A stretch of DNA of 64,000 bases from a virus: positions 1-64,000 of the IMG/VR virus record IMGVR_UViG_3300046311_000263; one strand, 5' to 3'. A program made the position numbers and the translations under genes. The notes beneath the pieces are model-generated. The model was given only the letters and a program-made list of their open reading frames with translations, was not told the origin of the DNA and did no database searches. Shown one piece after another: positions 1-5,359 of this stretch; the stretch's first letter is position 1; each line of letters begins with the position of its first letter.

Positions 1-2
1 TG

Positions 3-134
3 CTACAGTTCGCTAAAATGTGGAAGCCCAGCGATACTGATGTAGCTAATAGACTAACAATAAAAGTAGCTGCTTTAGAAAAAGAAGTATCAGATTATAG
101 ATGGCAAGAGAGTCCTGGACAAGGTGCCTATTAA
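3..134 (+). CDS. C-terminal end of an unknown protein (cut by window edge)
   Basis: An open frame runs in from the left edge and stops at a TAA at 132-134. The 43 visible residues end in SPGQGAY and include a short charged helix-like stretch (LEKEVSDYRWQE). The start lies outside the window. I do not recognise the family. It is followed by a strong promoter at 156-184, so it probably closes the preceding transcription unit. Confidence 0.6.
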   Translation, partial: LQFAKMWKPSDTDVANRLTIKVAALEKEVSDYRWQESPGQGAY

Positions 135-155
135 TCGAGCGTAAAAAATTCTCAC

Positions 156-184
156 TTGATTGCGCAGTTATATTAGTCTATAAT
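156..184 (+). promoter_or_regulatory. Sigma-70 type promoter of the tRNA/small-gene unit
   Basis: TTGATT at 156-161 and TATAAT at 179-184 are separated by 17 bases. The predicted transcription start is near 191, giving a leader of about 17 bases before the ATG at 208. It would drive the first small gene and the tRNA array behind it. Confidence 0.8.
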
Positions 185-207
185 AATTCTTTGATCGGGA
201 TAGTTCA

Positions 208-489
208 ATGAATACATATGTAGTTGCTTTTTTGTCGTTTCACACTAACGAGATCCTAATGCAAGAAGTACTTGCAGAATCTAAGCTAGAAGCCGCGCTC
301 AAGTATCTTAATGATTCCACTCAGTGGGACGAAGTTGTAGCAGACTCATTCGAAGATCTACACGAACAGCTTGCCAACGCCGATGCCGTACTAGAAGTGC
401 TTCAGATCAATAACTCGCGGGCCGGGCGGTCAGGTTCTGGATTGCAAATCCAGCTAGCGGAGTTCAACTCTCCGGCGAGTCTCCATTAA
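208..489 (+). CDS. Small acidic hypothetical protein whose 3' end is a tRNA gene
   Basis: 93 codons from ATG 208 to TAA 487-489. Residues 1 to about 68 look like ordinary protein with an acidic helix (SFEDLHEQLANADAVLEVLQ). The last 26 codons are read straight through the tRNA-Cys gene at 412-485, so the C-terminal Arg/Ser/Gly-rich stretch is just translated tRNA. No family is recognised. The promoter at 156-184 lies just upstream. The stop overlaps the next start as TAATG. Either the protein is real with a tRNA-encoded tail, or the frame stays open there by chance; the N-terminal part looks coding. Confidence 0.6.
   Translation: MNTYVVAFLSFHTNEILMQEVLAESKLEAALKYLNDSTQWDEVVADSFEDLHEQLANADAVLEVLQINNSRAGRSGSGLQIQLAEFNSPASLH
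412..485 (+). tRNA. tRNA-Cys (anticodon GCA), embedded in a coding frame
   Basis: Acceptor strand 412-418 pairs with 475-481 except for the first A-C pair. The D arm is short. The anticodon stem CTGGA/TCCAG holds loop TTGCAAA, giving anticodon GCA. The T arm is CGGAG-TTCAACT-CTCCG. Discriminator T and an encoded CCA end at 485. The whole tRNA lies inside the 3' end of the 208-489 frame, so maturation of the tRNA would destroy that message. Confidence 0.85.
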
Positions 490-587
490 TGCAAGTTATC
501 TCATACAAGCCAGAAGAGCCTAAAGTATTTATTGTGTGGTACTTTGACCAGTATGGGTTTCTTTACGTTAAAACATTGCGTGTGTAG
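489..587 (+). CDS. Tiny hypothetical protein (32 aa) ending inside tRNA-Gly
   Basis: ATG at 489-491 overlaps the previous stop (TAATG). The frame gives a 32-residue aromatic-rich peptide (VFIVWYFDQYGFLYV). Its stop codon TAG at 585-587 is formed by positions 8-10 of tRNA-Gly. Coding potential is plausible because of the tight overlap, but the length is small and no family is recognised. Confidence 0.4.
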   Translation: MQVISYKPEEPKVFIVWYFDQYGFLYVKTLRV

Positions 588-651
588 TTCAATGGTAGAA
601 TAGGACGTTGCCAACGTCTAGACGAGAGTTCGATCCTCTCCACCCGCACCA
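578..651 (+). tRNA. tRNA-Gly (anticodon GCC)
   Basis: Acceptor GCGTGTG pairs with CACCCGC apart from one T-C mismatch. Anticodon stem GGACG/CGTCT encloses TTGCCAA, anticodon GCC. The T arm GAGAG-TTCGATC-CTCTC is perfect. Discriminator A and an encoded CCA are present. It lies directly upstream of the MazG-like gene. Confidence 0.9.
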
Positions 652-663
652 GCTAAGTATATA

Positions 664-1014
664 ATGACATTTGTAAAAGTTGAACAAAATTTTCTAGGAA
701 ATGTTTATGACATTTACGATATTAGTTTATTGCGAGAAACTAAGTCACTAGAAGCGATAGGACTTAAACTAACCGAAGAAGTTGGTGAAGTAGCAGAGCA
801 AATTAATGTAATTTGCGGAAATATTAACAAAGACCTAAAAGAGCCAATCGAAGGTGAAATTGCAGATCTATTAAATTGTGCTCTTTGTATTTTGTTCAAG
901 GCATACCCAGAACATAATGTATATGAGATTCTGGCAAAGCTTAATATGTCTATGGAAGCTAAAAATAAGAAGTGGGTTAGTAACCTAACTTCTACCAAAA
1001 TTACGAGTCTGTAG
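664..1014 (+). CDS. MazG-like nucleotide pyrophosphohydrolase
   Basis: 116 residues with the all-alpha NTP pyrophosphatase signature: a first acidic helix with EEVGEVAEQ (about residues 39-47) and a second with EGEIADLLNCAL (about 64-75), the metal-binding E-x-x-E and E-x-x-D pairs of the MazG superfamily. Such enzymes hydrolyse NTP or dNTP to the monophosphate and pyrophosphate; phage copies are proposed to clean the nucleotide pool or alter alarmone levels. It sits between tRNA-Gly and a structured, tRNA-like stretch. No strong Shine-Dalgarno is seen before the ATG. The family is fairly sure; the substrate is not known. Confidence 0.8.
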   Translation: MTFVKVEQNFLGNVYDIYDISLLRETKSLEAIGLKLTEEVGEVAEQINVICGNINKDLKEPIEGEIADLLNCALCILFKAYPEHNVYEILAKLNMSMEAKNKKWVSNLTSTKITSL

Positions 1015-1016
1015 GA

Positions 1017-1095
1017 AGTACAACTACAGTCTGAGCTGAGGAAGTCGATCGACGGAGTGTTCAGCCCACAAATGATTAGATCGATTCGTAGTACA
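1017..1095 (+). other. Structured intergenic RNA candidate
   Basis: No open frame. Several complementary segments are present: GCTGA with TCAGC, AGTCGATC with GATCGATT (the two interleave, as in a pseudoknot), and an outer GTA-CTAC with GTAGTAC that has a bulge. It is tRNA-sized and directly precedes a tRNA-like element, but I cannot fold it as a tRNA. Confidence 0.3.
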
Positions 1096-1166
1096 GAACA
1101 TAGTAGCTCAGTTGGATAGAGTGTCGCGACGGTGAAGGTCGGTGGTTCGAGCCCACTCTATGTTCG
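1096..1166 (+). tRNA. tRNA-like element, His-like acceptor, abnormal anticodon arm
   Basis: AACATAG (1097-1103) pairs with CTATGTT (1158-1164), and G1096 can pair with C1165, the extra G-1:C73 pair typical of tRNA-His. The D arm (GCTC/GAGT) and T arm (GGTGG-TTCGAGC-CCACT) are normal. Only 17 bases lie between base 26 and the T stem, about 4-5 too few. The best hairpin is CGAC-GGTGAAG-GTCG, which lacks the universal T33 and leaves no variable loop. CCA is not encoded. It may be a decayed tRNA-His or a tRNA mimic. Confidence 0.5.
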
Positions 1167-1188
1167 TCTTACATTTAAAATTTCTTAC

Positions 1189-1217
1189 TTGAAAGTGCTG
1201 GTTTTTCAATATATAAT
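1189..1217 (+). promoter_or_regulatory. Sigma-70 type promoter
   Basis: TTGAAA at 1189-1194 and TATAAT at 1212-1217 with a 17-base spacer. The start site would be near 1224, about 20 bases before the ATG at 1245. Confidence 0.75.
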
Positions 1218-1244
1218 GTATTTATACATTGAAAAGGCAACAAT

Positions 1245-1529
1245 ATGCGCAAAATCTTTTTTACATACCATACCGGCTTTTGTGGCTCTGACGGCTACGA
1301 AATGGTCGAATTTGATGACGAGGTTACTAACGAAGAGCTAGATCAGTACGCTTACGAAGGTGCTATTTCTAACGCGGAAATGTATGGTATCTACGCTACA
1401 GAGTCTGCTACTGATAATCACGACGACGATGACGACGATGAAGAATATATCGGAGACGAGTATTCTGACAACATCGAAGGTTACTGGTGTGACTACGTTG
1501 CTGAAAAGCACAAAGGGTACATTACGTAA
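1245..1529 (+). CDS. Acidic hypothetical protein with poly-Asp run
   Basis: 94 residues starting 28 bases after a good -10 box. The sequence is strongly acidic with a run of six Asp followed by Glu (about residues 60-67) and aromatic residues toward the C-terminus (YWCDYV). Such small acidic phage proteins are often DNA mimics or host-enzyme inhibitors, but nothing here proves that. The family is not recognised. A second open frame (1505-1756) begins just before its stop in the -1 frame and has no start codon of its own. Confidence 0.7.
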   Translation: MRKIFFTYHTGFCGSDGYEMVEFDDEVTNEELDQYAYEGAISNAEMYGIYATESATDNHDDDDDDEEYIGDEYSDNIEGYWCDYVAEKHKGYIT

Positions 1530-1756
1530 GCAATTTTGATCTCAAGAGCGCAGTTAAGAACTCAGTAAAATTTGAAAGGTACCGTAAGGGTAACCTATGG
1601 TACCTAGCAAGGGACGATCAGTATAATATCCTGTCGTTTCCGGTTCCTATTGAAGATACGGGTGATGCTACCTTTGAAGACGTAGATAAAGGTATCTATT
1701 TTATGCGTTATATACGCAAGCATCTGGAAACAATTAACAACGGTTCCTTAGCATAG
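1505..1756 (+). CDS. Open frame without a start codon, overlapping the acidic gene
   Basis: After a TGA at 1502-1504 this frame stays open to TAG 1754-1756. The protein looks genuine (FERYRKGNLWYLARDD and FPVPIEDTGDATFEDVDKG), but there is no early ATG, GTG or TTG in frame. It lies in the -1 frame relative to the acidic gene and overlaps its last eight codons, so a ribosomal frameshift or an unusual start could express it. The 3' end runs 15 bases into tRNA-Met. Alternatives are a decayed gene or an indel. Function unknown. Confidence 0.4.
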   Translation, partial: KAQRVHYVSNFDLKSAVKNSVKFERYRKGNLWYLARDDQYNILSFPVPIEDTGDATFEDVDKGIYFMRYIRKHLETINNGSLA

Positions 1757-1818
1757 TCGGCCTAATGCAGCGGTTTCATACGCCGCGATCATGTGTTCAA
1801 ATCACATAGGAACTACCA
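1742..1818 (+). tRNA. tRNA with CAT anticodon (Met or Ile2)
   Basis: Acceptor GGTTCCT pairs with AGGAACT; the D stem is GCAT/ATGC; the anticodon stem GCGGT/GCCGC holds TTCATAC, anticodon CAT; the T arm is ATGTG/CACAT. Discriminator A and CCA are encoded. CAT can be elongator Met, initiator, or an Ile tRNA needing lysidine; sequence reading alone does not separate these. The first 15 bases overlap the 1505-1756 frame. Confidence 0.85.
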
Positions 1819-1824
1819 AATAAT

Positions 1825-1899
1825 ACCTCTTTAGTTCAATGGACAGAATAGGGGTTTCCTAAACCTTTGGTGCATGTTCGATTCATGCAAGAGGTACCA
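1825..1899 (+). tRNA. tRNA-Arg (anticodon CCT), CCA fused to the next start codon
   Basis: Acceptor ACCTCTT/AAGAGGT, D stem GTTC/GAAT, anticodon loop TTCCTAA with anticodon CCT, and a normal T arm. The final A of CCA at 1899 is also the A of the ATG of the next gene. The 3' acceptor strand contains GAGG four bases before that ATG, so it can act as its ribosome binding site. Confidence 0.85.
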
Positions 1900-2165
1900 T
1901 GTCAAAGCTATTCTCTACAGTAGGCACTCTGACCCTAGACTCAGAGCTAACTTTTGGTAAGTACGAAGGCTGCACTGTATATGACGCACTTAGTGCAGAT
2001 CCAACCTACATAGCCTGGTTATATGTAGAAGCAGGAAAATCCTTTAAAGAAGAAGTTAAAAAAGTTCTAGTTACCAGACTTCTAGAACTATGTAACGATA
2101 AGAAGCTCTCTAAAACTAAACACAAGAACTATGAACCTTGGAACCCTGATGATGTTCCCTATTAA
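1899..2165 (+). CDS. ExoX C-terminal-like small protein
   Basis: 88 residues. Residues 16-45 (LTFGKYEGCTVYDALSADP followed by TYIAWL) match the pattern F-G-K-y-x-G-x-x-x-x-x-x-x-x-D-P-x-Y-x-x-W, the short domain found at the C-terminus of exodeoxyribonuclease X and as free-standing phage proteins; its role is probably nucleic-acid binding. There is no nuclease domain. The ATG shares its A with the end of tRNA-Arg, and the only Shine-Dalgarno (GAGG) is part of the tRNA acceptor stem. Domain call fairly confident, function inferred. Confidence 0.7.
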   Translation: MSKLFSTVGTLTLDSELTFGKYEGCTVYDALSADPTYIAWLYVEAGKSFKEEVKKVLVTRLLELCNDKKLSKTKHKNYEPWNPDDVPY

Positions 2166-2170
2166 ACAAA

Positions 2171-2425
2171 ATGAATAAACTACAAATGTCTACAAATATG
2201 CAATCCGCCCTAGATGCCGTTCGCGGCCGTCAGTTCATCGTAGGATCTATTGATCCTACAGGCACGTTTTCTATCAGTGCTCGTCCTACTACTCACCCTA
2301 ACAGGATTCTTGCCGACCGCGAGTCTGCGCGTCTAGCTGGTATGTATCCTGGTAAAGCCTTTATCGTGATGCAGCTGACCGGTGGTTCTATGGTTCCTGC
2401 AGCTCCTGCAATTCAGGCTCTGTAA
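2171..2425 (+). CDS. Hypothetical protein
   Basis: 84 residues starting 6 bases after the ExoX-like gene. It contains RGRQFIVGSIDPTGTFSISARP and ends in an Ala/Pro-rich tail (MVPAAPAIQAL). Codons are richer in C and G than in its neighbours, as in the highly expressed genes further right. No obvious Shine-Dalgarno; it may be translated by coupling. Family not recognised. Confidence 0.6.
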   Translation: MNKLQMSTNMQSALDAVRGRQFIVGSIDPTGTFSISARPTTHPNRILADRESARLAGMYPGKAFIVMQLTGGSMVPAAPAIQAL

Positions 2426-2431
2426 AGTTTT

Positions 2432-2507
2432 GCCCCTGTAGCTGAGAGGTTCAAGCGCTGCTTTTACACGGCGGGGTATGTCAGTTCGAGTCTGACCGGG
2501 GGTACCA
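2432..2507 (+). tRNA. tRNA-Val (anticodon TAC)
   Basis: Acceptor GCCCCTG/CGGGGGT (first pair G-T), anticodon stem CTGCT/GGCGG around TTTACAC giving TAC, normal T arm, discriminator A and encoded CCA. It starts seven bases after the previous stop codon. Confidence 0.85.
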
Positions 2508-2513
2508 AAATAA

Positions 2514-2693
2514 GCTGTAACCAGATGACAGTATCCGCTTTAGCGATAATTGTTACGTTCAGCCGTCGCGCATCCGCAGACGTTAAACTATGAGGAAGGC
2601 AAGCTGGAATAGACAGCCAGTCAACGTGAGACTTAAAATCCCAACAGATCATTGGGTCAACTCTTGGTAGTTATCAGACTAAACTACCACAAT
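2514..2693 (+). other. Non-coding structured stretch with decayed tRNA-Leu-like core
   Basis: No credible frame on the plus strand. Hairpins are visible: GTAAC/GTTAC around 2517-2555 with an inner CGC-TTTA-GCG, CCCAA/TTGGG near 2640-2657, and TGGTAGTT/AACTACCA near 2665-2690. Between them, a GGAATAGACAGC segment followed by GAGACTTAAAATCCC resembles the D arm and anticodon loop (TAA) of tRNA-Leu, but the D loop is short, the T arm lacks one T and no acceptor pairs well. Probably a degraded or divergent tRNA. Confidence 0.35.
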
Positions 2694-2769
2694 CCTGCTT
2701 TAGCTGATGTGGTCATAGCGGCGGTCTGAAGAGCCGTTGAACTTGGTTCGATTCCAAGAGGTAGGGCCA
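2694..2769 (+). tRNA. tRNA-Phe (anticodon GAA)
   Basis: Acceptor CCTGCTT/AGGTAGG, anticodon loop CTGAAGA with anticodon GAA in stem GCGGT/GCCGT, T arm ACTTG-GTTCGATT-CCAAG region intact, discriminator G and CCA encoded. Its CCA is the first three bases of the 17-base inverted repeat that follows. Confidence 0.8.
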
Positions 2770-2851
2770 TAATTTTAGTATACAGCGTAAGCGCTTACGT
2801 CTCTAATCAGGCTCAGCGACCTCCGACTGAGATTGTATACTAAAATTATGG
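2767..2851 (+). repeat. 17-bp perfect inverted repeat with two inner hairpins
   Basis: CCATAATTTTAGTATAC (2767-2783) is exactly complementary to 2835-2851. The enclosed 51 bases contain the palindrome CGTAAGCGCTTACG (2785-2798) and the hairpin CTCAG/CTGAG (2812-2831), so the RNA can form a three-way junction. The left arm includes the CCA of tRNA-Phe and the right arm includes the first two bases of tRNA-Asp. Confidence 0.8.
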
Positions 2852-2924
2852 CGCATTCGTATAGAGGTCATTACTGCGGATTGTCTATCCGCTTACGGGA
2901 GTTCGATTCTCCCATGCGTCGCCA
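2850..2924 (+). tRNA. tRNA-Asp (anticodon GTC)
   Basis: Acceptor GGCGCAT/ATGCGTC, D stem GTA/TAC, anticodon stem GCGGA/TCCGC around TTGTCTA giving GTC, T stem GGGAG/CTCCC, discriminator G and encoded CCA. Confidence 0.9.
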
Positions 2925-2930
2925 AATAAT

Positions 2931-3004
2931 GAGAGTGCTTAGCTCATAAGTAGAGCAGACCGTAAGGTATCGCGAGCAGAATCAGAACCTGCACACTCTC
3001 GCCA
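2931..3004 (+). tRNA. tRNA-like element with CCA but no anticodon loop
   Basis: A perfect 7-bp acceptor GAGAGTG/CACTCTC with G and an encoded CCA, a D arm (GCTC/GAGC) and a T-arm-like hairpin GCAGA-ATCAGAA-CCTGC (closing pair mismatched). Only 18 bases replace the usual 21-22 between base 26 and the T stem. They form GACC-GTAA-GGT, a hairpin capped by a GNRA-type tetraloop, so there is no 7-base anticodon loop. It is either a decayed tRNA or a non-decoding tRNA mimic. Confidence 0.5.
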
Positions 3005-3011
3005 AAACAAT

Positions 3012-3086
3012 TGGTGCTTTAGTATATTCTGACAATATACACTCCGGGGTGTATATTGGGGCCCTGAAAAGGGTCGGTGCCAGCCA
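3012..3086 (+). tRNA. tRNA-like element dominated by a 10-bp hairpin
   Basis: The acceptor TGGTGCT pairs along its whole length with GGTGCCA when wobbles are allowed, followed by G and an encoded CCA. A T-arm-like hairpin GGCCC-TGAAAAG-GGGTC sits in the right place. Instead of D and anticodon arms there is a perfect 10-bp hairpin CAATATACAC/GTGTATATTG with loop TCCGGG. No standard anticodon can be read. This is the second CCA-tailed tRNA-like element in a row. Confidence 0.45.
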
Positions 3087-3092
3087 AACAAC

Positions 3093-3180
3093 GGAGTCTT
3101 AACGTGTATGGACCACGGTACGCTTGGAAAGCGTTACGCTTGGGCAACCGGGTGGGGTTCGATTCCTCAGATATCCGCCA
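3093..3180 (+). tRNA. tRNA-Ser (anticodon GGA), weak acceptor stem
   Basis: Anticodon stem ACGC/GCGT with loop TTGGAAA (anticodon GGA), a long variable arm as in class II tRNAs, T arm TGGGG-TTCGATT-CCTCA and encoded CCA. The acceptor strands GGAGTCT and GATATCC pair only at the outer three positions, so the stem is poor as written. Confidence 0.65.
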
Positions 3181-3193
3181 AAATTAAACTACA

Positions 3194-3478
3194 ATGTCTA
3201 AACTACTTTACGAAATTCATATCACTTGCTATACTAGCCAAGCCAAGCAGGCGGCCTTCGCCGCAGCTGAACTACACTGGAAGACTAGCGAGATTATGCG
3301 TGATCCCGTTCTAGGTAATGATACATACTACTATTTAACTAAATATGCTGCTACTTTGGATCAGGCCATAGAGTTTCTAAGCGCTGCATGTCATACACTT
3401 CAATTCAAATATAATGTCATTATCGTACGAGAAAAGATTGAACATATCGTGTACGATATTAGACATAGACCAAAATGA
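3194..3478 (+). CDS. Hypothetical protein
   Basis: 94 residues beginning 13 bases after tRNA-Ser. It shows alternating helix and strand character (LLYEIHITCYTSQ; FKYNVIIVREKIEHIVYDI) but no motif I recognise. Its stop overlaps the start of the phosphoesterase gene (ATGA at 3475-3478), so the two are probably translationally coupled. Confidence 0.65.
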   Translation: MSKLLYEIHITCYTSQAKQAAFAAAELHWKTSEIMRDPVLGNDTYYYLTKYAATLDQAIEFLSAACHTLQFKYNVIIVREKIEHIVYDIRHRPK

Positions 3479-4017
3479 GCAAAAATATTTTTCTAATTGC
3501 AGACTACCATTTTGGGCACGAAAGCCCCTATGTTAAGTTTAAACGGGCCGACGGTTCTCCGTTAAGGCCCTTTTCGTGTTCTTTGGAAGCTGACGAACAC
3601 ATGGTTCAGGAACACAACAAGCTGGTAAAAGCAGGTGACCGCGTCTACGTATTAGGAGACGTAACTTTTCATAAAAAGCACCTCCACTGGCTTGAAAAGA
3701 TGAATGGCAATAAAGTCCTAATTAAAGGTAACCATGACCTCGAAGACCTATCAGTTTATCAACGATATTTTGATGATGTTAGGGGTGTTCATCAGTTTGA
3801 TGGTTTGCTTCTTACCCATATTCCTGTGCATCCTGCTAGCCTGGCTCGCTGGGGCTTCAATGTACATGGGCATCTTCATGCTAATCGTGTAATGAGAATG
3901 CACGGTAGTACTAATACCGATGCCACCGACGATAGGTACTTTTGCGTATCCGTTGAGCAAACAAATTACAAACCAATGTCACTTGAAGAGGTTAAAAAAT
4001 GGAAGCCAAAGCAGTAG
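3475..4017 (+). CDS. Calcineurin-like metallophosphoesterase
   Basis: 180 residues with the metal-binding motifs of the calcineurin superfamily in order: D-x-H (ADYHFGH, residues 9-14), GDV (about 62), GNHD (about 85), a lone His (LLTHIP, about 115) and GHLH (about 132). The compact size matches the phosphoesterases common in phages, which hydrolyse phosphomonoesters or diesters; the true substrate cannot be told. ATGA overlap with the gene before it and a start codon inside its 3' end (3999) point to a tight operon. Confidence 0.85.
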   Translation: MSKNIFLIADYHFGHESPYVKFKRADGSPLRPFSCSLEADEHMVQEHNKLVKAGDRVYVLGDVTFHKKHLHWLEKMNGNKVLIKGNHDLEDLSVYQRYFDDVRGVHQFDGLLLTHIPVHPASLARWGFNVHGHLHANRVMRMHGSTNTDATDDRYFCVSVEQTNYKPMSLEEVKKWKPKQ

Positions 4018-4163
4018 ATTTTACTGACAAGTCCTTACTGAATATTCGTAAGGATATCCTAACTGAAGAAATTAAAGAAGTTGAATATACCCTTGCCAGC
4101 ATGTATAAAGAATGGCATGAACTACTTAAGCAGTTAAAAACCTATGAGACTTGCGCTACTTAA
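3999..4163 (+). CDS. Small helical hypothetical protein
   Basis: 54 residues from ATG 3999, which overlaps the end of the phosphoesterase, to TAA 4161-4163. Upstream is GAAGAGG, a usable ribosome binding site. The protein is largely one charged helix (ILTEEIKEVEYTLASMYKEW). Overlaps on both sides support it being real. Family unknown. Confidence 0.6.
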   Translation: MEAKAVDFTDKSLLNIRKDILTEEIKEVEYTLASMYKEWHELLKQLKTYETCAT

Positions 4164-4296
4164 TAACGAAAACAATACACTCTCAATCTATGAGGGAAAT
4201 ACTTTGGTTGCAATGTTCGAGGCGCCAAACGACTACAAATACACGCCTGAAGAGATAGAGCAGGCCCGACTAGAAGAATATAAGGAATTAGCTTGA
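4144..4296 (+). CDS. Small hypothetical protein upstream of thyX
   Basis: 50 residues from ATG 4144, overlapping the previous gene, to TGA 4294-4296. It has a beta-like start (LALLNNENNTLSIYEG) and a helical acidic end (TPEEIEQARLEEYKEL). Its stop overlaps the TTG start of the ThyX gene as TTGA. No known family. Confidence 0.6.
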   Translation: MRLALLNNENNTLSIYEGNTLVAMFEAPNDYKYTPEEIEQARLEEYKELA

Positions 4297-4961
4297 CAGT
4301 ATCAACAAAACTAGTAGCTCTAACGGTACCTCTAGTGGAAGGCATAGAGACACCAGATGAATTCATTGCTTATGCTGCTAGAGTATCGAACCCTGCTAAT
4401 CAGCATAATACTTTGACTGCTCCAGGCCTTATTGCTTATCTTATTAACAACAAGCACTGGTCGCCATTAGAAATGGTTAGTGCCACCCTAGAGGTTACTA
4501 CGACTAGAGATATTGCTCGACAAATGCTAAGGCATCGCAGTTTCTCTTTCCAGGAATTTAGCCAAAGGTACGCAGAAGCTACGCAACTAGGACATACTTT
4601 CAGAGAAGCTAGACTTCAAGATGATAAAAATCGTCAGAATTCTATTGAAACTGACGATAAAGAATTAGAAGCCTGGTGGCAAGCCCGTCAACTACAAGTG
4701 TGGACGCTAGCTACAGAAGTTTACAGTGAAGCCCTAGCTAAGGGTATTGCTAAAGAGCAGGCACGTGCTCCTCTACCAGAAGGTATTACTAATTCTAAGT
4801 TATACATGGCTGGCACTATTCGTTCTTGGTATCACTACTGTGACTTACGAAAAGGCAACGGTACTCAGCGTGAACATGCCGCTATTGCATTAAGCGCTAT
4901 TTCTGCTCTTGCCCCCAAGTTCCCCTCAATTTTCAACAACCCTAAAATTAAATTAGTATAA
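4293..4961 (+). CDS. thyX: FAD-dependent thymidylate synthase
   Basis: 222 residues. The ThyX signature R-H-R-x-x-S-x-x-x-x-S-x-R-Y is present as RHRSFSFQEFSQRY (about residues 79-92), followed by the helical half with conserved R and E residues (KEQARAPLP). It makes dTMP from dUMP with methylene-tetrahydrofolate, NADPH and FAD. The start is taken as TTG 4293 because AAGGA lies seven bases upstream and it overlaps the previous stop (TTGA). It works with the ribonucleotide reductase, dUTPase and MazG-like genes in dNTP supply. Confidence 0.93.
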   Translation: MTVSTKLVALTVPLVEGIETPDEFIAYAARVSNPANQHNTLTAPGLIAYLINNKHWSPLEMVSATLEVTTTRDIARQMLRHRSFSFQEFSQRYAEATQLGHTFREARLQDDKNRQNSIETDDKELEAWWQARQLQVWTLATEVYSEALAKGIAKEQARAPLPEGITNSKLYMAGTIRSWYHYCDLRKGNGTQREHAAIALSAISALAPKFPSIFNNPKIKLV

Positions 4962-5359
4962 TGTCTAATAAATCGCCTAAGGGCAGCGGTCGTAAGGCAG
5001 GTCTTACTCGTTACAAAACCTCCAATTCTTACGAGACCAATCGTAAGCGTAAGCTGGCTCGTGCGCTGAAGCGCAACCCGGAAAATAAGCAAATTGAGCT
5101 GGCACTACAAGATAAGGGAATTCCTAGGAAGACTCCTAAAGTGCCGGTTTGGAGCCATTCATCTATTAGAATTGCACAACTAATGAAGCAATTCATGGGC
5201 AAGTACAATAAGAATATTCTTAGTTCCGATATTGACGCATGGCTTGTGGCTATTAAGGATCATAAGGACCAGTTTCTGCCTAAGAAAGTTATTGAAGCTA
5301 AAAAGCAAGGCAGCTTGTTTTCCATTGGTCAGCGTGTTCGTATTGTGCTACCTAGCTAA
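4961..5359 (+). CDS. Basic hypothetical protein
   Basis: 132 residues with a very basic N-terminal third (KSPKGSGRKAGLTRYKTS; RKRKLARALKRN) that suggests nucleic-acid binding, and a helical C-terminal half. Its start overlaps the thyX stop (TAATG) and its stop overlaps the next start (TAATG). Family not recognised. Confidence 0.65.
   Translation: MSNKSPKGSGRKAGLTRYKTSNSYETNRKRKLARALKRNPENKQIELALQDKGIPRKTPKVPVWSHSSIRIAQLMKQFMGKYNKNILSSDIDAWLVAIKDHKDQFLPKKVIEAKKQGSLFSIGQRVRIVLPS

Noticed and set aside
1245-1530. Canonical -1 slippery heptamer at AAAGGGT (about 1512-1518) joining the acidic gene to the next frame
   Set aside because: The heptamer is in the wrong phase (AAA GGG in the zero frame), so it does not fit the X-XXY-YYZ rule; frameshifting there stays unproven.
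2464-2652. Minus-strand frame with a VPPVRLELTY end
   Set aside because: This ending is the well-known false translation of a tRNA T arm and acceptor read backwards; it overlaps tRNA-Val.
3108-3314. Plus-strand frame starting in tRNA-Ser
   Set aside because: It is the translation of the tRNA followed by an out-of-frame read of the gene at 3194.
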